Source of the DNA: CAVTRI01 sp963737075
GTDB lineage: Bacteria > Actinomycetota > Acidimicrobiia > Acidimicrobiales > Palsa-688
Assembly (NCBI GenBank): GCA_963737075.1
Contig: CAVTRI010000002.1
Location: forward strand, 2,666,001-2,730,000
DNA: 64,000 nt
Reading direction: 5' to 3'
Both the position numbers and the translations under genes were made by a program. Each line of letters starts with the position of its first letter. The stretch's first letter is position 1. Positions 46,135 through 53,765 of the stretch are shown here, in pieces. The notes under the pieces are model-generated. The model was not told where the DNA came from. It worked only from the letters and a program-made list of their open reading frames with translations, and searched no databases.

Positions 46135-46953
46135 ATGGTGTTCACGTCGCTCGTTGCGCCGCCTGCGCACGGCGGACTCGATGCCGGGGCAGGCGACGCT
46201 GACGGCCGGGGCCGCCTCTACGTGGTTCGCCGCGGCGAAGTATTGGTGACGGCGTCGGGTGACCTGCCGTCCCGTGCGGTCGACCTGGATTTCGAGCACC
46301 ACGTGTTTCTCGGCCTCCTCGACGGCCTTCCCTGCTGGGCGGCGGGCGTGCACCACGAAACTCCGGAGCCGGAGCAGCATCGCTGGGAGCCGCTCATGGC
46401 CCTCGGGATGGCATGGGGAACCGACGAGTGGCTGTTGGCCGGGCGCGCCGTACAGCTGGTCGAATGGCAGCGGACGAGCCGCTTCTGCGGCGCCTGCGGC
46501 GCCCCCACCGTGCCCTCCCCGGGGGAGCGGGCGATGCGCTGCGAGGGCTGCGGGCTCGGCGCCTATCCCCGGCTCGCCCCGGCGGTGATCGTCCTTGTTC
46601 GCAAAGGTGACCGGGCGCTCCTGGGTGCGGGGCGGGGGTTCCGGGGCGGCATGTTCTCGTGCCTGGCGGGATTCGTGGAGCCGGGCGAGACACTGGAGGA
46701 CGCGGTCCGGCGGGAGGTGTTCGAGGAGGTCGGCCTGCGCCTGGGCGCCGTCGAGTACTTCGACAGTCAACCGTGGCCATTTCCCCACTCGTTGATGATC
46801 GGCTTTCACGCCGACTGGGCCTCCGGCGAGATCACCGTCGACGGCGATGAGATCGTCGCCGCGGACTGGTTCCCCGCCGACGAGCTGCCCCCGATCCCGC
46901 CCCCGCTCAGCATCGCCCGACGTCTCATCGACCATTGGGCGGCGTCGGTCTGA
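46135..46953 (+). CDS. nudC: NAD(+) diphosphatase (NudC-type Nudix hydrolase)
   Basis: A 272-residue Nudix hydrolase that hydrolyses NAD(H) to NMN(H) and AMP; relatives also decap NAD-capped RNA. An N-terminal domain precedes a zinc ribbon (CGACG ... CEGCG, about residues 117-138). The Nudix box has Gly-x5-Glu-x7-REVFEEVGL (starts GFVEPGETLE), and the NudC-specific SQPWPFPHSLMIGF follows it. ATG at 46135 has GGAGAGGGG directly upstream. It is divergent from the globin gene with a ~50 bp gap that must house both promoters. Confidence 0.94.
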   Translation: MVFTSLVAPPAHGGLDAGAGDADGRGRLYVVRRGEVLVTASGDLPSRAVDLDFEHHVFLGLLDGLPCWAAGVHHETPEPEQHRWEPLMALGMAWGTDEWLLAGRAVQLVEWQRTSRFCGACGAPTVPSPGERAMRCEGCGLGAYPRLAPAVIVLVRKGDRALLGAGRGFRGGMFSCLAGFVEPGETLEDAVRREVFEEVGLRLGAVEYFDSQPWPFPHSLMIGFHADWASGEITVDGDEIVAADWFPADELPPIPPPLSIARRLIDHWAASV

Positions 46954-46980
46954 GTCGCTGACTGGCGGCGGCTGTCAAAC

Positions 46981-47098
46981 GTCGATGGTCGCCGCCTTCA
47001 TCGCGTCGACGGTCGCCGCCTTCATCGCGTCGATGGTCGCCGCCTTCATGCGTCGACGGTCGCCGCCTTCATCGCGTCGATGGTCGCGGCCTTCATCG
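46981..47098. repeat. 24 bp minisatellite, five copies
   Basis: The unit GTCGAYGGTCGCCGCCTTCATCGC is repeated from 46981, 47005, 47029, 47052 and 47076. The third copy ends with one missing C (23 bp) and the last has G for C. Alternating T/C at the Y position makes a higher-order 48 bp pattern. On the minus strand it reads as MKAATIDA/VDA repeats, and on plus as VAAFIAS repeats, but no whole gene is supported. It precedes the lipoprotein gene. Confidence 0.9.
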
Positions 47099-47173
47099 GG
47101 CCCCGCGGCTTCGGCTGAAATAGCGGCTCGTACACTCGGCGAAGTGCTCGGCCGTCGGCGGTTTGCGGGTTCA

Positions 47174-47500
47174 ATGCGCTTGATGCTGGTCGCCGCAGTG
47201 CTCGGCCTGGCCGCCTGCGGGCACTCGTCAAACGCGGCCAGCCAGGCGCAGGACCAGCTGTTTTTGTCCGAGGTGCACAATTCCGCGCCCGACGTGAACA
47301 CATACCGCAACGACACCCAGCTCGTCCGGCTCGGCCACGCCGCGTGTGATGGGTTCCGGTCCGGCGTGAGCTACCAGGAGGTCGCGAACCGACTTCCTCT
47401 CACGGAGGGCTCCCACCCGCTGCCTCCCGGCGACCTGGGTGTCGTCATCACGTCTGCGGTCGCCGCCTTCTGCCCGCAGTATCACAACCGCGTTTCGTAG
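47174..47500 (+). CDS. Small lipoprotein, DUF732-like
   Basis: A 108-residue predicted lipoprotein. The signal sequence RLMLVAAVLGLAACG contains a lipobox with Cys at about residue 15. The mature part (QLFLSEVHNSAPDVNTYRND, GHAACDGFRSGVSYQEVANR, VITSAVAAFCPQY) matches the small helical DUF732 fold with a conserved Cys pair (AACDGF ... FCPQY) likely to form a disulfide. Function is unknown; many copies occur in actinobacteria. The frame is open far upstream through the 24 bp repeats, but ATG at 47174 is the only sensible start. Confidence 0.82.
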   Translation: MRLMLVAAVLGLAACGHSSNAASQAQDQLFLSEVHNSAPDVNTYRNDTQLVRLGHAACDGFRSGVSYQEVANRLPLTEGSHPLPPGDLGVVITSAVAAFCPQYHNRVS

Positions 47501-47516
47501 GTCTTCTTTGGCGGCC

Positions 47517-47630
47517 TTTGCGCTGGCGCGCAGGCTGCAGCCAGATCGTGGGGTCTTCTTTGCGCTGGCGCGGCAGGCTGCAGCCCGATCGCGCTTTGCG
47601 CTGGCGCGCGGGCTGCAGCCAGATCGCGGG
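47517..47630. repeat. ~36-42 bp tandem repeat, three copies
   Basis: TTTGCGCTGGCGCG(C)AGGCTGCAGCCAGATCG occurs at 47517, 47559 and 47595 with spacers TGGGGTCTTC and CGC. Each contains CTGCAG inside GGCTGCAGCC, a 10 bp palindrome. Related GCGCTGGCGYG words are seen near 18.2 kb. The array sits directly downstream of the lipoprotein stop and may be a repetitive extragenic cluster. Confidence 0.8.
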
Positions 47631-47766
47631 TACGCCGCGCGCCGGCGCCGGTCCTGTCGGGTTGCCAGCGCCGCACGATGCGCGCCATGCGGCCATATAG
47701 ACGCGGCGGATTCAGGAGGCCGTCGCAACAGGGTTGAGGGTGTGAGGGTAGTCGAAGGGTTTTCAG

Positions 47767-47840
47767 CCAGGGGAGGTGCCGTTTGAAAGGGAGGACGAAC
47801 GGTCGGGCTGGTTTGCGCTTTCGGGGGGCACCTCCCCTGG
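47767..47840. repeat. 14 bp perfect inverted repeat around a 46 bp loop
   Basis: CCAGGGGAGGTGCC (47767-47780) pairs perfectly with GGCACCTCCCCTGG (47827-47840). The inner bases CCGTT/AACGG extend a second, smaller hairpin. No gene overlaps. It lies ~120 bp outside the left end of the IS110-family element, and might be a solo terminal structure, a MITE or a terminator. Confidence 0.7.
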
Positions 47841-47957
47841 CGTGTCCATTGTCGGCGGGTGCAGAGCTGGCCCCGGGCCGTCAAGGCGCTCAGTCGCACC
47901 TGGCGGGGGTGGTGCTAACGCGGGGCGTCGTGGTCGCTCCTGCGGCCTTGATGTGAT

Positions 47958-49494
47958 GAAAGGAGCGGGGCCTCCGCTCCTTGGTGGCTGACCGAGGTCT
48001 TTTGGGAACCTCGGGGCTTCCACACCTACCAACCTTCGCAAGAAGAGGAGGCCCCTGTGTCTGACAAACAGTATGTCGGTGTTGATCTTCATCGGCGCCG
48101 GTCGCTGATCGTGCGCATGGACGGGGAGGGCAACCGGCTGTCGACGGCCCGGATCGCCAACGACCCTTTGATCCTGGCCGGCGAGATCGCCAAGGCCGGG
48201 CCCGAGGCGGAGGTCGTGATGGAAGCGACCTATTCGTGGTACTGGGCGGCGGACGTGATCAACGAGTGCGACGCCCGACTGCATCTGGCCCACCCGCTGG
48301 GGGTCAAAGGGTTCACCTATCGGCGGGTGAAAAGCGACGAGCGGGACGCGGCCGACCTGGCCGACCTGTTGCGCATGGGACGACTGCCGGAGGCGTGGGC
48401 GGCCCCACCCGAGGTGCGCGAGCTTCGGGAGCTGGTCCGCCACCGAGACAAACTGGTCCGGCTGCGCTCCGGGCTGAAAGCCCAAATCCACGCCGTATTG
48501 GGCAAAGAAGGGCGGCCGGTGCCGGTCAGCGACCTGTTCGGGGTGGCCGGCTCGGTCATGCTCGACCACACCCCGATGTCGGAGCCGTTCGCCCGGCGGG
48601 TGGCGTCCCTGCGCCGGCTGATCGCCGACTACGACAAGGAGATCGCCCTCTTCGAGCGGCTCATCGCCGGCCGCCTCCGCGACAACACCGGCTACCACGC
48701 CGTCCAGGCCATCCCCGGAGTCGGTCCGGTGTTGGCCGCGGTGTTCGTGGCCGAGATCGGCGACGTGGACCGCTTCGCCACCCCGGCCAAGCTGTGCTGC
48801 TGGGCCGGGCTCACCCCCCGCCACCACGAGTCCGACACCACCGTGCGCCGGGGCCACATCTCCAAGCAGGGCTCCAAACTGGTCCGCTGGGCTGCGGTCG
48901 AAGCCGCCCAGAAAGCCCCCACCGGGACCTTCGTCAAAGACACATTCCGTCGCATCGCCGACCGCCGCAACTGCCGGCCCATCGCCAAAGTGGCCGTCGC
49001 CCGCAAGATCCTGACCCTCGTCTACTACGGGCTCAGAGACGGCGACATCCGCTGCCTGCACGCCGTCGACGAGTCGTGACCCAGCTCGGACGCAGCCGGA
49101 CCCGCGAGCTCGTAGGGCGGTCTGACCCCCACCGCGGTCGTGGCCTTGATTGAACCCGGCCGGCTGCAGCCGAACCACTCCATGCCGCCCTGCCGCGGCG
49201 AAGGAATGACCGGCACCCACCACACGGGCTGCCCACCCCGACGGCAACTCGGGACCTGGAGAAGGCCTTCGTCCACCTGGCCCCCACCGGAAAGGACCCC
49301 GCCCACGACCCGGCGACCAAGCAGGCAAGGAGCCACCCCGCCCAAAGCGCCACCATTCACCATCCGCCCAGCTCGCAGGACAACCACGCCCGCGAGCCCG
49401 GTTCACCGCGCCCCCACACGATCTCGGTGCGGCACACGAAACCCCAACGGAGCCGACTGCCGTCGGCGCTGCCATTGACAACCCCGCTCCTTTC
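47958..49494 (+). mobile_element. IS110-family insertion sequence with 13 bp inverted ends
   Basis: GAAAGGAGCGGGG at 47958-47970 is the exact inverse of CCCCGCTCCTTTC at 49482-49494. Between them lie ~85 bases, one DEDD transposase and ~400 non-coding bases. Subterminal inverted repeats and a long right non-coding flank fit the IS1111 subgroup, whose bridge-like RNA is encoded downstream of the transposase. The left repeat is also part of a 9 bp hairpin (47960-47968 with 47974-47982). Ends are inferred; the true junctions may lie a few bases outside. Confidence 0.65.
48057..49079 (+). CDS. IS110-family transposase (DEDD/serine type)
   Basis: A 340-residue transposase. The N-terminal RuvC-like domain has D10 (VGVDLH), E56 (VMEATYS), D97 and D100 (SDERDAADLADLL). 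A coiled-coil stretch follows. The C-terminal Tnp_20-type domain has IPGVGPVLAAVFVAEIGD, CCWAGLTPRHHES and HISKQGSKLVRWA, in which the conserved Ser is the proposed nucleophile. Length and all motifs are intact, so it is potentially active. GTG at 48057 follows GAGGAGG. Bridge-RNA-guided recombination is established for related IS110 elements. Confidence 0.95.
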   Translation: MSDKQYVGVDLHRRRSLIVRMDGEGNRLSTARIANDPLILAGEIAKAGPEAEVVMEATYSWYWAADVINECDARLHLAHPLGVKGFTYRRVKSDERDAADLADLLRMGRLPEAWAAPPEVRELRELVRHRDKLVRLRSGLKAQIHAVLGKEGRPVPVSDLFGVAGSVMLDHTPMSEPFARRVASLRRLIADYDKEIALFERLIAGRLRDNTGYHAVQAIPGVGPVLAAVFVAEIGDVDRFATPAKLCCWAGLTPRHHESDTTVRRGHISKQGSKLVRWAAVEAAQKAPTGTFVKDTFRRIADRRNCRPIAKVAVARKILTLVYYGLRDGDIRCLHAVDES

Positions 49495-49534
49495 AGGAAT
49501 GACTGCCCTGGCGGATCGCCGGGGACCGGGGGGT
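49080..49534. other. Gap between the two transposase genes; candidate guide-RNA region
   Basis: There is no gene. The first ~415 bases belong to the IS110-family element's right flank and could encode its guide RNA; GGCCTTGAT at 49142 repeats bases 47944-47952 just outside the left end. C-rich low-complexity sequence follows to the 13 bp repeat at 49482. The remaining ~40 bases must hold whatever is left of the IS30 element's end. Confidence 0.5.
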
Positions 49535-50698
49535 TCAGGCGGCGCGGTCGAGCAGGCCTTGGAGGGCTTGGGCGGGGGTGGCCCAGCCCAGGGTCTTGCG
49601 GGGTCGGGCGTTGAGCTCGGCTGCCACCGCGTCTAGGTCGGCGGCGCTGTGCACCGACAGGTCGGTGCCTTTGGGGAAATACTGGCGCAACAGCCCGTTG
49701 GTGTTCTCGTTGCTGCCTCGCTGCCAGGGGCTGTGGGGGTCGCAGAAGTACACCGGCATGCCGGTGGCCATGGCGATCTGGCGGTGCAGGGCCATCTCGG
49801 TGCCCTGGTCCCAGGCCAGGGATCGGCGCAGCTGCTCGGGCAGGCCGGCCATGGCCGCCACCAGGGCGTCTCGGACCGTCTCGGCGCTGTGGTCGCCCGG
49901 CAGGCGAGCCAGCATCACGAACCGGCTGGCGCGCTCCACCAAGGTGGCGATGGCGGAACGGCCGAAGGGGCCCACGATCAGATCTCCCTCCCAGTGGCCA
50001 GGAACGGCCCGATCCGCGGCTTCCGCCGGCCGCTCGGAGATCATCACCATTCCCGACAGCTTGGCGCCCTGCCCTGGCGCCCGGCGCCCCCGGGGCCGGC
50101 GCAGGGCCCGCCCGGTCCGCAAACAGCGGTGCAATTCCTTGCGCAGCTCCCCCCGGCCCTGAACGAACAGCGCCTGGTAGATCGTCTCGTGTGACACCTG
50201 CAGCTCCGGGCGGGACGGGAAACTGTGGGCCAGCCAACCACTGATCTGCTCGGGGCTCCACCGCCGAACCAGCTTGTCCTCGACCATCGCCCGCAGCTGC
50301 GGGCAGGAACCCAGCTTGGTCGGCTTGGGCCGCCGGGCCCGCACCTCGGCCAACCGCTGGGCCCGATACGGCCCATACCGGCCCCCCGGCCCCCGATTGC
50401 GGGCCAACTCCCTCCAGATCGTCGACTTAGGCCGGCCCAGCCGGGCCGCCATCGCCGTTACCGACTCGCCCGCCACGACCATGTCCGCGATCTCCAGCCG
50501 CTCCTCCAGCGACAAGTACCGCCCCTTGCCCACGGGCTCGAACCGCGGCGCACCCCCCGCCTGGGCACGCCACCGTCGCCCCGTCCCCGCATGCACCCCC
50601 ACTTCCCGGCACGCATCCACACTCCGCCACCCCCGCCGCAACAACTCCCAATACCGCTCCTGCACCGCCAACCGTTCCTTCACCCACAACGACGCCAT
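49535..50698 (-). CDS. IS30-family transposase
   Basis: A 387-residue transposase with an N-terminal HTH region (RRGWRSVDACREVGVHAG; YLSLEERLEIADMVVAGESV with SVTAMAARLGRPKSTIWREL). The DDE catalytic domain has GHWEGDLIVG (first Asp), AWDQGTEMALHRQ (second Asp) and GSNENTNGLLRQYFPKGTDL (Glu). The order and spacing are standard for IS30, and the frame is intact. ATG at 50698 was preferred over an upstream start at 50764. GTCGGTGTTGCGACGACC at about 50713-50730 looks like the right terminal repeat; no matching left end is visible, so the element is probably truncated there. Confidence 0.94.
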   Translation of the reverse strand: MASLWVKERLAVQERYWELLRRGWRSVDACREVGVHAGTGRRWRAQAGGAPRFEPVGKGRYLSLEERLEIADMVVAGESVTAMAARLGRPKSTIWRELARNRGPGGRYGPYRAQRLAEVRARRPKPTKLGSCPQLRAMVEDKLVRRWSPEQISGWLAHSFPSRPELQVSHETIYQALFVQGRGELRKELHRCLRTGRALRRPRGRRAPGQGAKLSGMVMISERPAEAADRAVPGHWEGDLIVGPFGRSAIATLVERASRFVMLARLPGDHSAETVRDALVAAMAGLPEQLRRSLAWDQGTEMALHRQIAMATGMPVYFCDPHSPWQRGSNENTNGLLRQYFPKGTDLSVHSAADLDAVAAELNARPRKTLGWATPAQALQGLLDRAA

Positions 50699-50874
50699 CA
50701 ACAACACCTCCAGTGTCGGTGTTGCGACGACCGTTTGAGCTCGGGCAAGCGCTCTGGCGCACACATTGGCGCGCAGTTACCCCTTCATCCGCGCACGGTG
50801 CTGGTCAACTGGCGGCAGCTGGCGCGCCAGAGGGCAGTTGCAGCATAGAGAAGCATGAGATAACATGAGCAACT

Positions 50875-51400
50875 ATGAAACGCCTAGCCATCGCGTTGAT
50901 CCCCGTCTTGGTGTGTCTCGCTGTGCTCGTCTTCACCGGCCGGCTGCGCTCGCTGCCACCAGCGGCCGTCGCCGCGGGACGACACACCACAGTCGCGGGG
51001 TCCCCGGGCGCAGGCGCGCTCTCGCCTCGTCGACCAGGCCCGGACTCGGTCGCGGACGCCTTCGCCACGGCTTGGTGGTCGTACGACTGGCGCCAGGGCT
51101 TGGCGGCGAGGGCCCGTGCCGTGGGCGTCTGGGCAACACCAGCCAATGGCAGCCCAGGTTGCGGGCCCGTCCCACGCCCCGGTGTGGAATGCCGAGAGAA
51201 ACTCCGCCCACGAGACGGACCGGCCCCAACGCGTCCTGGTCACCCTCGAAGACCGGGCCCCGCAAGCCCTGGGCTTCGCTGTCAGCGCATCTGTCGAGGT
51301 TCACCGGCTGGGGGCGCCGGCAACGCAAATACAGCGTGATGCCGAGGTCCTGGTCCGCCTGGTCGACGGCCGATGGCTGGTCGCCGAGGTCCGAGAATGA
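50875..51400 (+). CDS. Exported NTF2-like (TcpC-type) protein, frameshifted
   Basis: An N-terminal TM/signal (KRLAIALIPVLVCLAVLVFT) is followed by a Pro-rich region and PDSVADAFATAWWSYDWRQG. The second part reads MAAQVAGPSHAPVW, RVLVTLEDRAPQALGFAVSA and LVRLVDGRWLVAEV, a small beta-rich domain like those of conjugative-element TcpC/NTF2-like proteins. The join needs removal of one A in GCCAATGGC at about 51144. It is coupled (ATGA) to the downstream transglycosylase, a pairing typical of Gram-positive conjugative elements. Remnant or sequencing error cannot be separated. Confidence 0.6.
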
Positions 51401-52449
51401 TCGTGGCTGGCGTGCTCGGCGTGCTCGTCGCGGGAGGAGCGTTTCTGGTTGGCGTGCCGCTCGTGGTCGGCGTCGGCCTCTCGGGGAGCGGCAGGGCGGC
51501 ACCCGCCGGCGCGGCGTCGGGCGTGACCTCGGCGGACGGGGTCGGGCCTGGGGCGGACGGCATCGGGCCTGAGGTGGTTGCCGGTATCCCCGCCGCGTAC
51601 CTGGCCGATTTCGAGGTGTCGGGCGCTCGGTTCGGCGTGCCGTGGTCGGTCTTGGCCGGGATCTACAAGCTGGAGTGCGATTTCGGGCAAAGCGGGCTTC
51701 CCGGGTGCCCGAGGGGGACCGAGAACGCCTTCGGCGCACAGGGGCCTGGCCAGTTCCTGGCCAGCACCTGGCGGCGTGGCCTGCGGGCCGGCGAGATCAT
51801 CCCGCTGGGTCCCCCGACCGTGACGACGGCGGACGGCTTCGCCACCGATGGCGACGGGGACGGGCTCGCGGACCCATGGGATCCGGCCGACGCTGTCGCG
51901 TCGACGGCACGGATGCTGTCCGCTAACGGAGCGGCTTCAGACATCCGTGGGGCCGTCTTCAGCTACAACCATGACCCGACCTATGTACAACAGGTCCTTG
52001 GGCTGGCGGCCGGCTATCAGGCGGCGGCCGGCGCGGACGCCGCTCCGCGAGGCCCCAGTGATCCGGTCGCCGCGGAGGTGTCGTTTGCCGAGGCCCAGCT
52101 CGGCAAGCCCTACCAGTGGGGCGGGGCAGGCCCGGCGACCTGGGACTGCTCGGGACTGGTCCAGGCCGCCCTGGGAGGCGAAGGCCTCGTTCTGCCGCAC
52201 GACGCGGCCGCTCAATATGCCGACACTGCGTCGGGCCGGGTTCCGCTAACGGCTCTTGAGCCAGGCGACCTGGTGTTCTATGGCACGAGCCCGGCGACCA
52301 TCCATCACGTCGGCATTTACGTCGGTGGCGGCGACATGATCGACGCGCCGTATACGGGGGCCGTGGTCCGGTTCGACCCGATCGCAGCACGGGACCTCCT
52401 GACAGCCACACGGCCCTTCGGTCCTGGTGGCCTGCCGACAGGACCGTGA
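51397..52449 (+). CDS. Bifunctional lytic transglycosylase / NlpC-P60 endopeptidase
   Basis: A 350-residue exported cell-wall enzyme. A TM anchor (VAGVLGVLVAGGAFLVGVPL) leads to a soluble transglycosylase-like domain with IYKLECDFGQS (Glu), AFGAQGPGQFLASTW and DPWDPADAVASTARML. A C-terminal NlpC/P60 domain has the catalytic Cys in TWDCSGLVQAAL and the His in HHVGIYVGGG. This architecture is found in CwlT-like proteins of conjugative elements, which open peptidoglycan for DNA transfer; cellular maintenance roles are also possible. It follows two IS elements. No other transfer genes were found within the window. Confidence 0.82.
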   Translation: MIVAGVLGVLVAGGAFLVGVPLVVGVGLSGSGRAAPAGAASGVTSADGVGPGADGIGPEVVAGIPAAYLADFEVSGARFGVPWSVLAGIYKLECDFGQSGLPGCPRGTENAFGAQGPGQFLASTWRRGLRAGEIIPLGPPTVTTADGFATDGDGDGLADPWDPADAVASTARMLSANGAASDIRGAVFSYNHDPTYVQQVLGLAAGYQAAAGADAAPRGPSDPVAAEVSFAEAQLGKPYQWGGAGPATWDCSGLVQAALGGEGLVLPHDAAAQYADTASGRVPLTALEPGDLVFYGTSPATIHHVGIYVGGGDMIDAPYTGAVVRFDPIAARDLLTATRPFGPGGLPTGP

Positions 52450-52456
52450 GCGGGCG

Positions 52457-53080
52457 TCAGGTGGTCAGGCTGGACAGAATCGTTTGCGTGACCGCGGGCG
52501 GCGCGTGGACGACGAGCCACAACTCGGTCTGGGTCTGCGCGTCCCAGGCGTCGATGGCCGTGGCGTAGACCTGGCCGTCGCGCACCAATTGGTACTCGGT
52601 CGCCTTCGTCGCACCGGGGACGAGCGCCAGTTTCGCCCCCGTGAACTGATAGTGGGTAGGTGCCGCATGCCCAAACGATTCGATCGACGATGGCGCCCCA
52701 CCTGGCGTGGGCGCGGTGCTGGCGACCCGTTCGTTCTCGCCCGCCCAGCCGTTGTTGCCCTGGTAGTAGAGGTCGCCGACGGAGTCACTGAAGATCGGGT
52801 TCTTGGTCCACGTCGCAGGTACCGCATAACCGAAGTAGGGATCCGTGATGGCTTGATAACCGGGAGGCACGTTGACCTTGACCGTCGGCTCGGTGGGGCC
52901 ACCCGTGGTGACCAGGAGCACGACGGTGGTCGTCAAGACCAGTGGCGTGAGAAGCATCAGGACGAGCAACAGGCGGTTGCGCCGCCGACGCCTGGCGGTT
53001 TCGGGATCGGTGCCGTTGGCTATGGCGTTCCCCGCCTGCGCGGCCGCCCGTTCTGGCCGGGCGGGCCGGGCAGCGGTCAT
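52457..53080 (-). CDS. Single-TM exported protein, unknown
   Basis: A ~207-residue protein. An Ala/Arg-rich cytoplasmic N-terminus contains ETARRRRRNRLLLVLMLL, then a TM (LLLVLMLLTPLVLTTTVVLL). The outside part (GYQAITDPYFGYAVPATWTK, LYYQGNNGWAGENERVAST, LVRDGQVYATAIDAWDAQT) resembles PsbP/MOG1-like or DUF-type secreted domains. I do not recognise it. ATG at 53080 was chosen, but the start region is duplicated (53066-53089 = 53132-53155), so the true start could be further out. It is convergent with the transglycosylase gene, eight bases apart. Confidence 0.6.
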   Translation of the reverse strand: MTAARPARPERAAAQAGNAIANGTDPETARRRRRNRLLLVLMLLTPLVLTTTVVLLVTTGGPTEPTVKVNVPPGYQAITDPYFGYAVPATWTKNPIFSDSVGDLYYQGNNGWAGENERVASTAPTPGGAPSSIESFGHAAPTHYQFTGAKLALVPGATKATEYQLVRDGQVYATAIDAWDAQTQTELWLVVHAPPAVTQTILSSLTT

Positions 53081-53155
53081 CGGGCCTGTCCAGGCGGTCG
53101 GCCGGCAAGCGACAGGGTGCCTGGCCGGGCAGCGGTCATCGGGCCTGGTCGGGCG
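53066..53155. repeat. 24 bp direct repeat duplicating a start region
   Basis: GCCGGGCAGCGGTCATCGGG plus CCTG occurs at 53066-53089 and again at 53132-53155. The repeat covers the ATG (CAT at 53078-53080) of the minus-strand gene, so a second in-register start-like site exists 66 bases upstream, which is 22 codons in the same frame. Confidence 0.75.
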
Positions 53156-53765
53156 GCAATCACGGTGACCCATCGTGCCATTCGTGCCCCGGACGCGCCG
53201 GTCGGCGCAGGAGGAACCCCCCCGGGTCTCTCCTACGCCGACCGTTTTCCCGGTCACGCTTCCGTTGCCACTCTCTCGTGTGGGACCGCCTCGTCCACGG
53301 CGAACCGCGGCGGGTTGCTGTGGCCTAGGGCCGGCTTGGTCGAGGGTCGGTCGCGTTGCCGGCTGCTGGGCTCAGACGCCCACGACGGGCATCTGGCCCG
53401 CGCCTAGCGCGGCGGTCCGTCCTCCTCGGACGAGCTCCATGTTGCCACGTAGCCCTCCTTTCCCTTCGTCTCGTGACGTTCCGTGCTCGTTCCCCAAGAG
53501 GTCACTTGCAACCAATCCGAAACGCTACGGCGTCAAGCATTTATTGAATCGCCTCCGCGATGCCTTGTCAACACCGACGCGCTTCGAGGTAGCTGCGGAG
53601 CTTGCCAAATTGTGATCCGTGGCACGAAGACGTGGTCACCAAACGGTGCCGTGCTTGACGACCATCCACCGATCGCGACGGGCCTACGATTACCTTTCGA
53701 GCCACCATGGCGACCGACCGGCGGCTCGAGAGGTGCGAGTTCCAGCCCCGGGGACCCGCGGAGTG
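53156..53765. other. ~610 bp without a confident gene
   Basis: The stretch 53440-53620 is lower in GC than the surroundings and contains CTTGCAACCAATCCG and GCATTTATTGAATC, typical of promoter or foreign DNA. A 147-codon frame (53175-53615) spans it; only its tail (HLLNRLRDALSTPTRFEVAA) looks protein-like, so a broken gene end is possible. The other part is GC-rich and shows nothing definite. Confidence 0.45.

Noticed and set aside
47944..49150. GGCCTTGAT direct repeats as the exact IS110 ends
   Set aside because: The 13 bp inverted repeat pair gives better-supported bounds; a 9-base direct repeat can occur by chance, so it is only mentioned.
47763..50261. 832-codon minus-strand frame across both IS elements
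   Set aside because: It crosses two intact transposase genes and is composed of Arg/Gly/Pro-rich noise.
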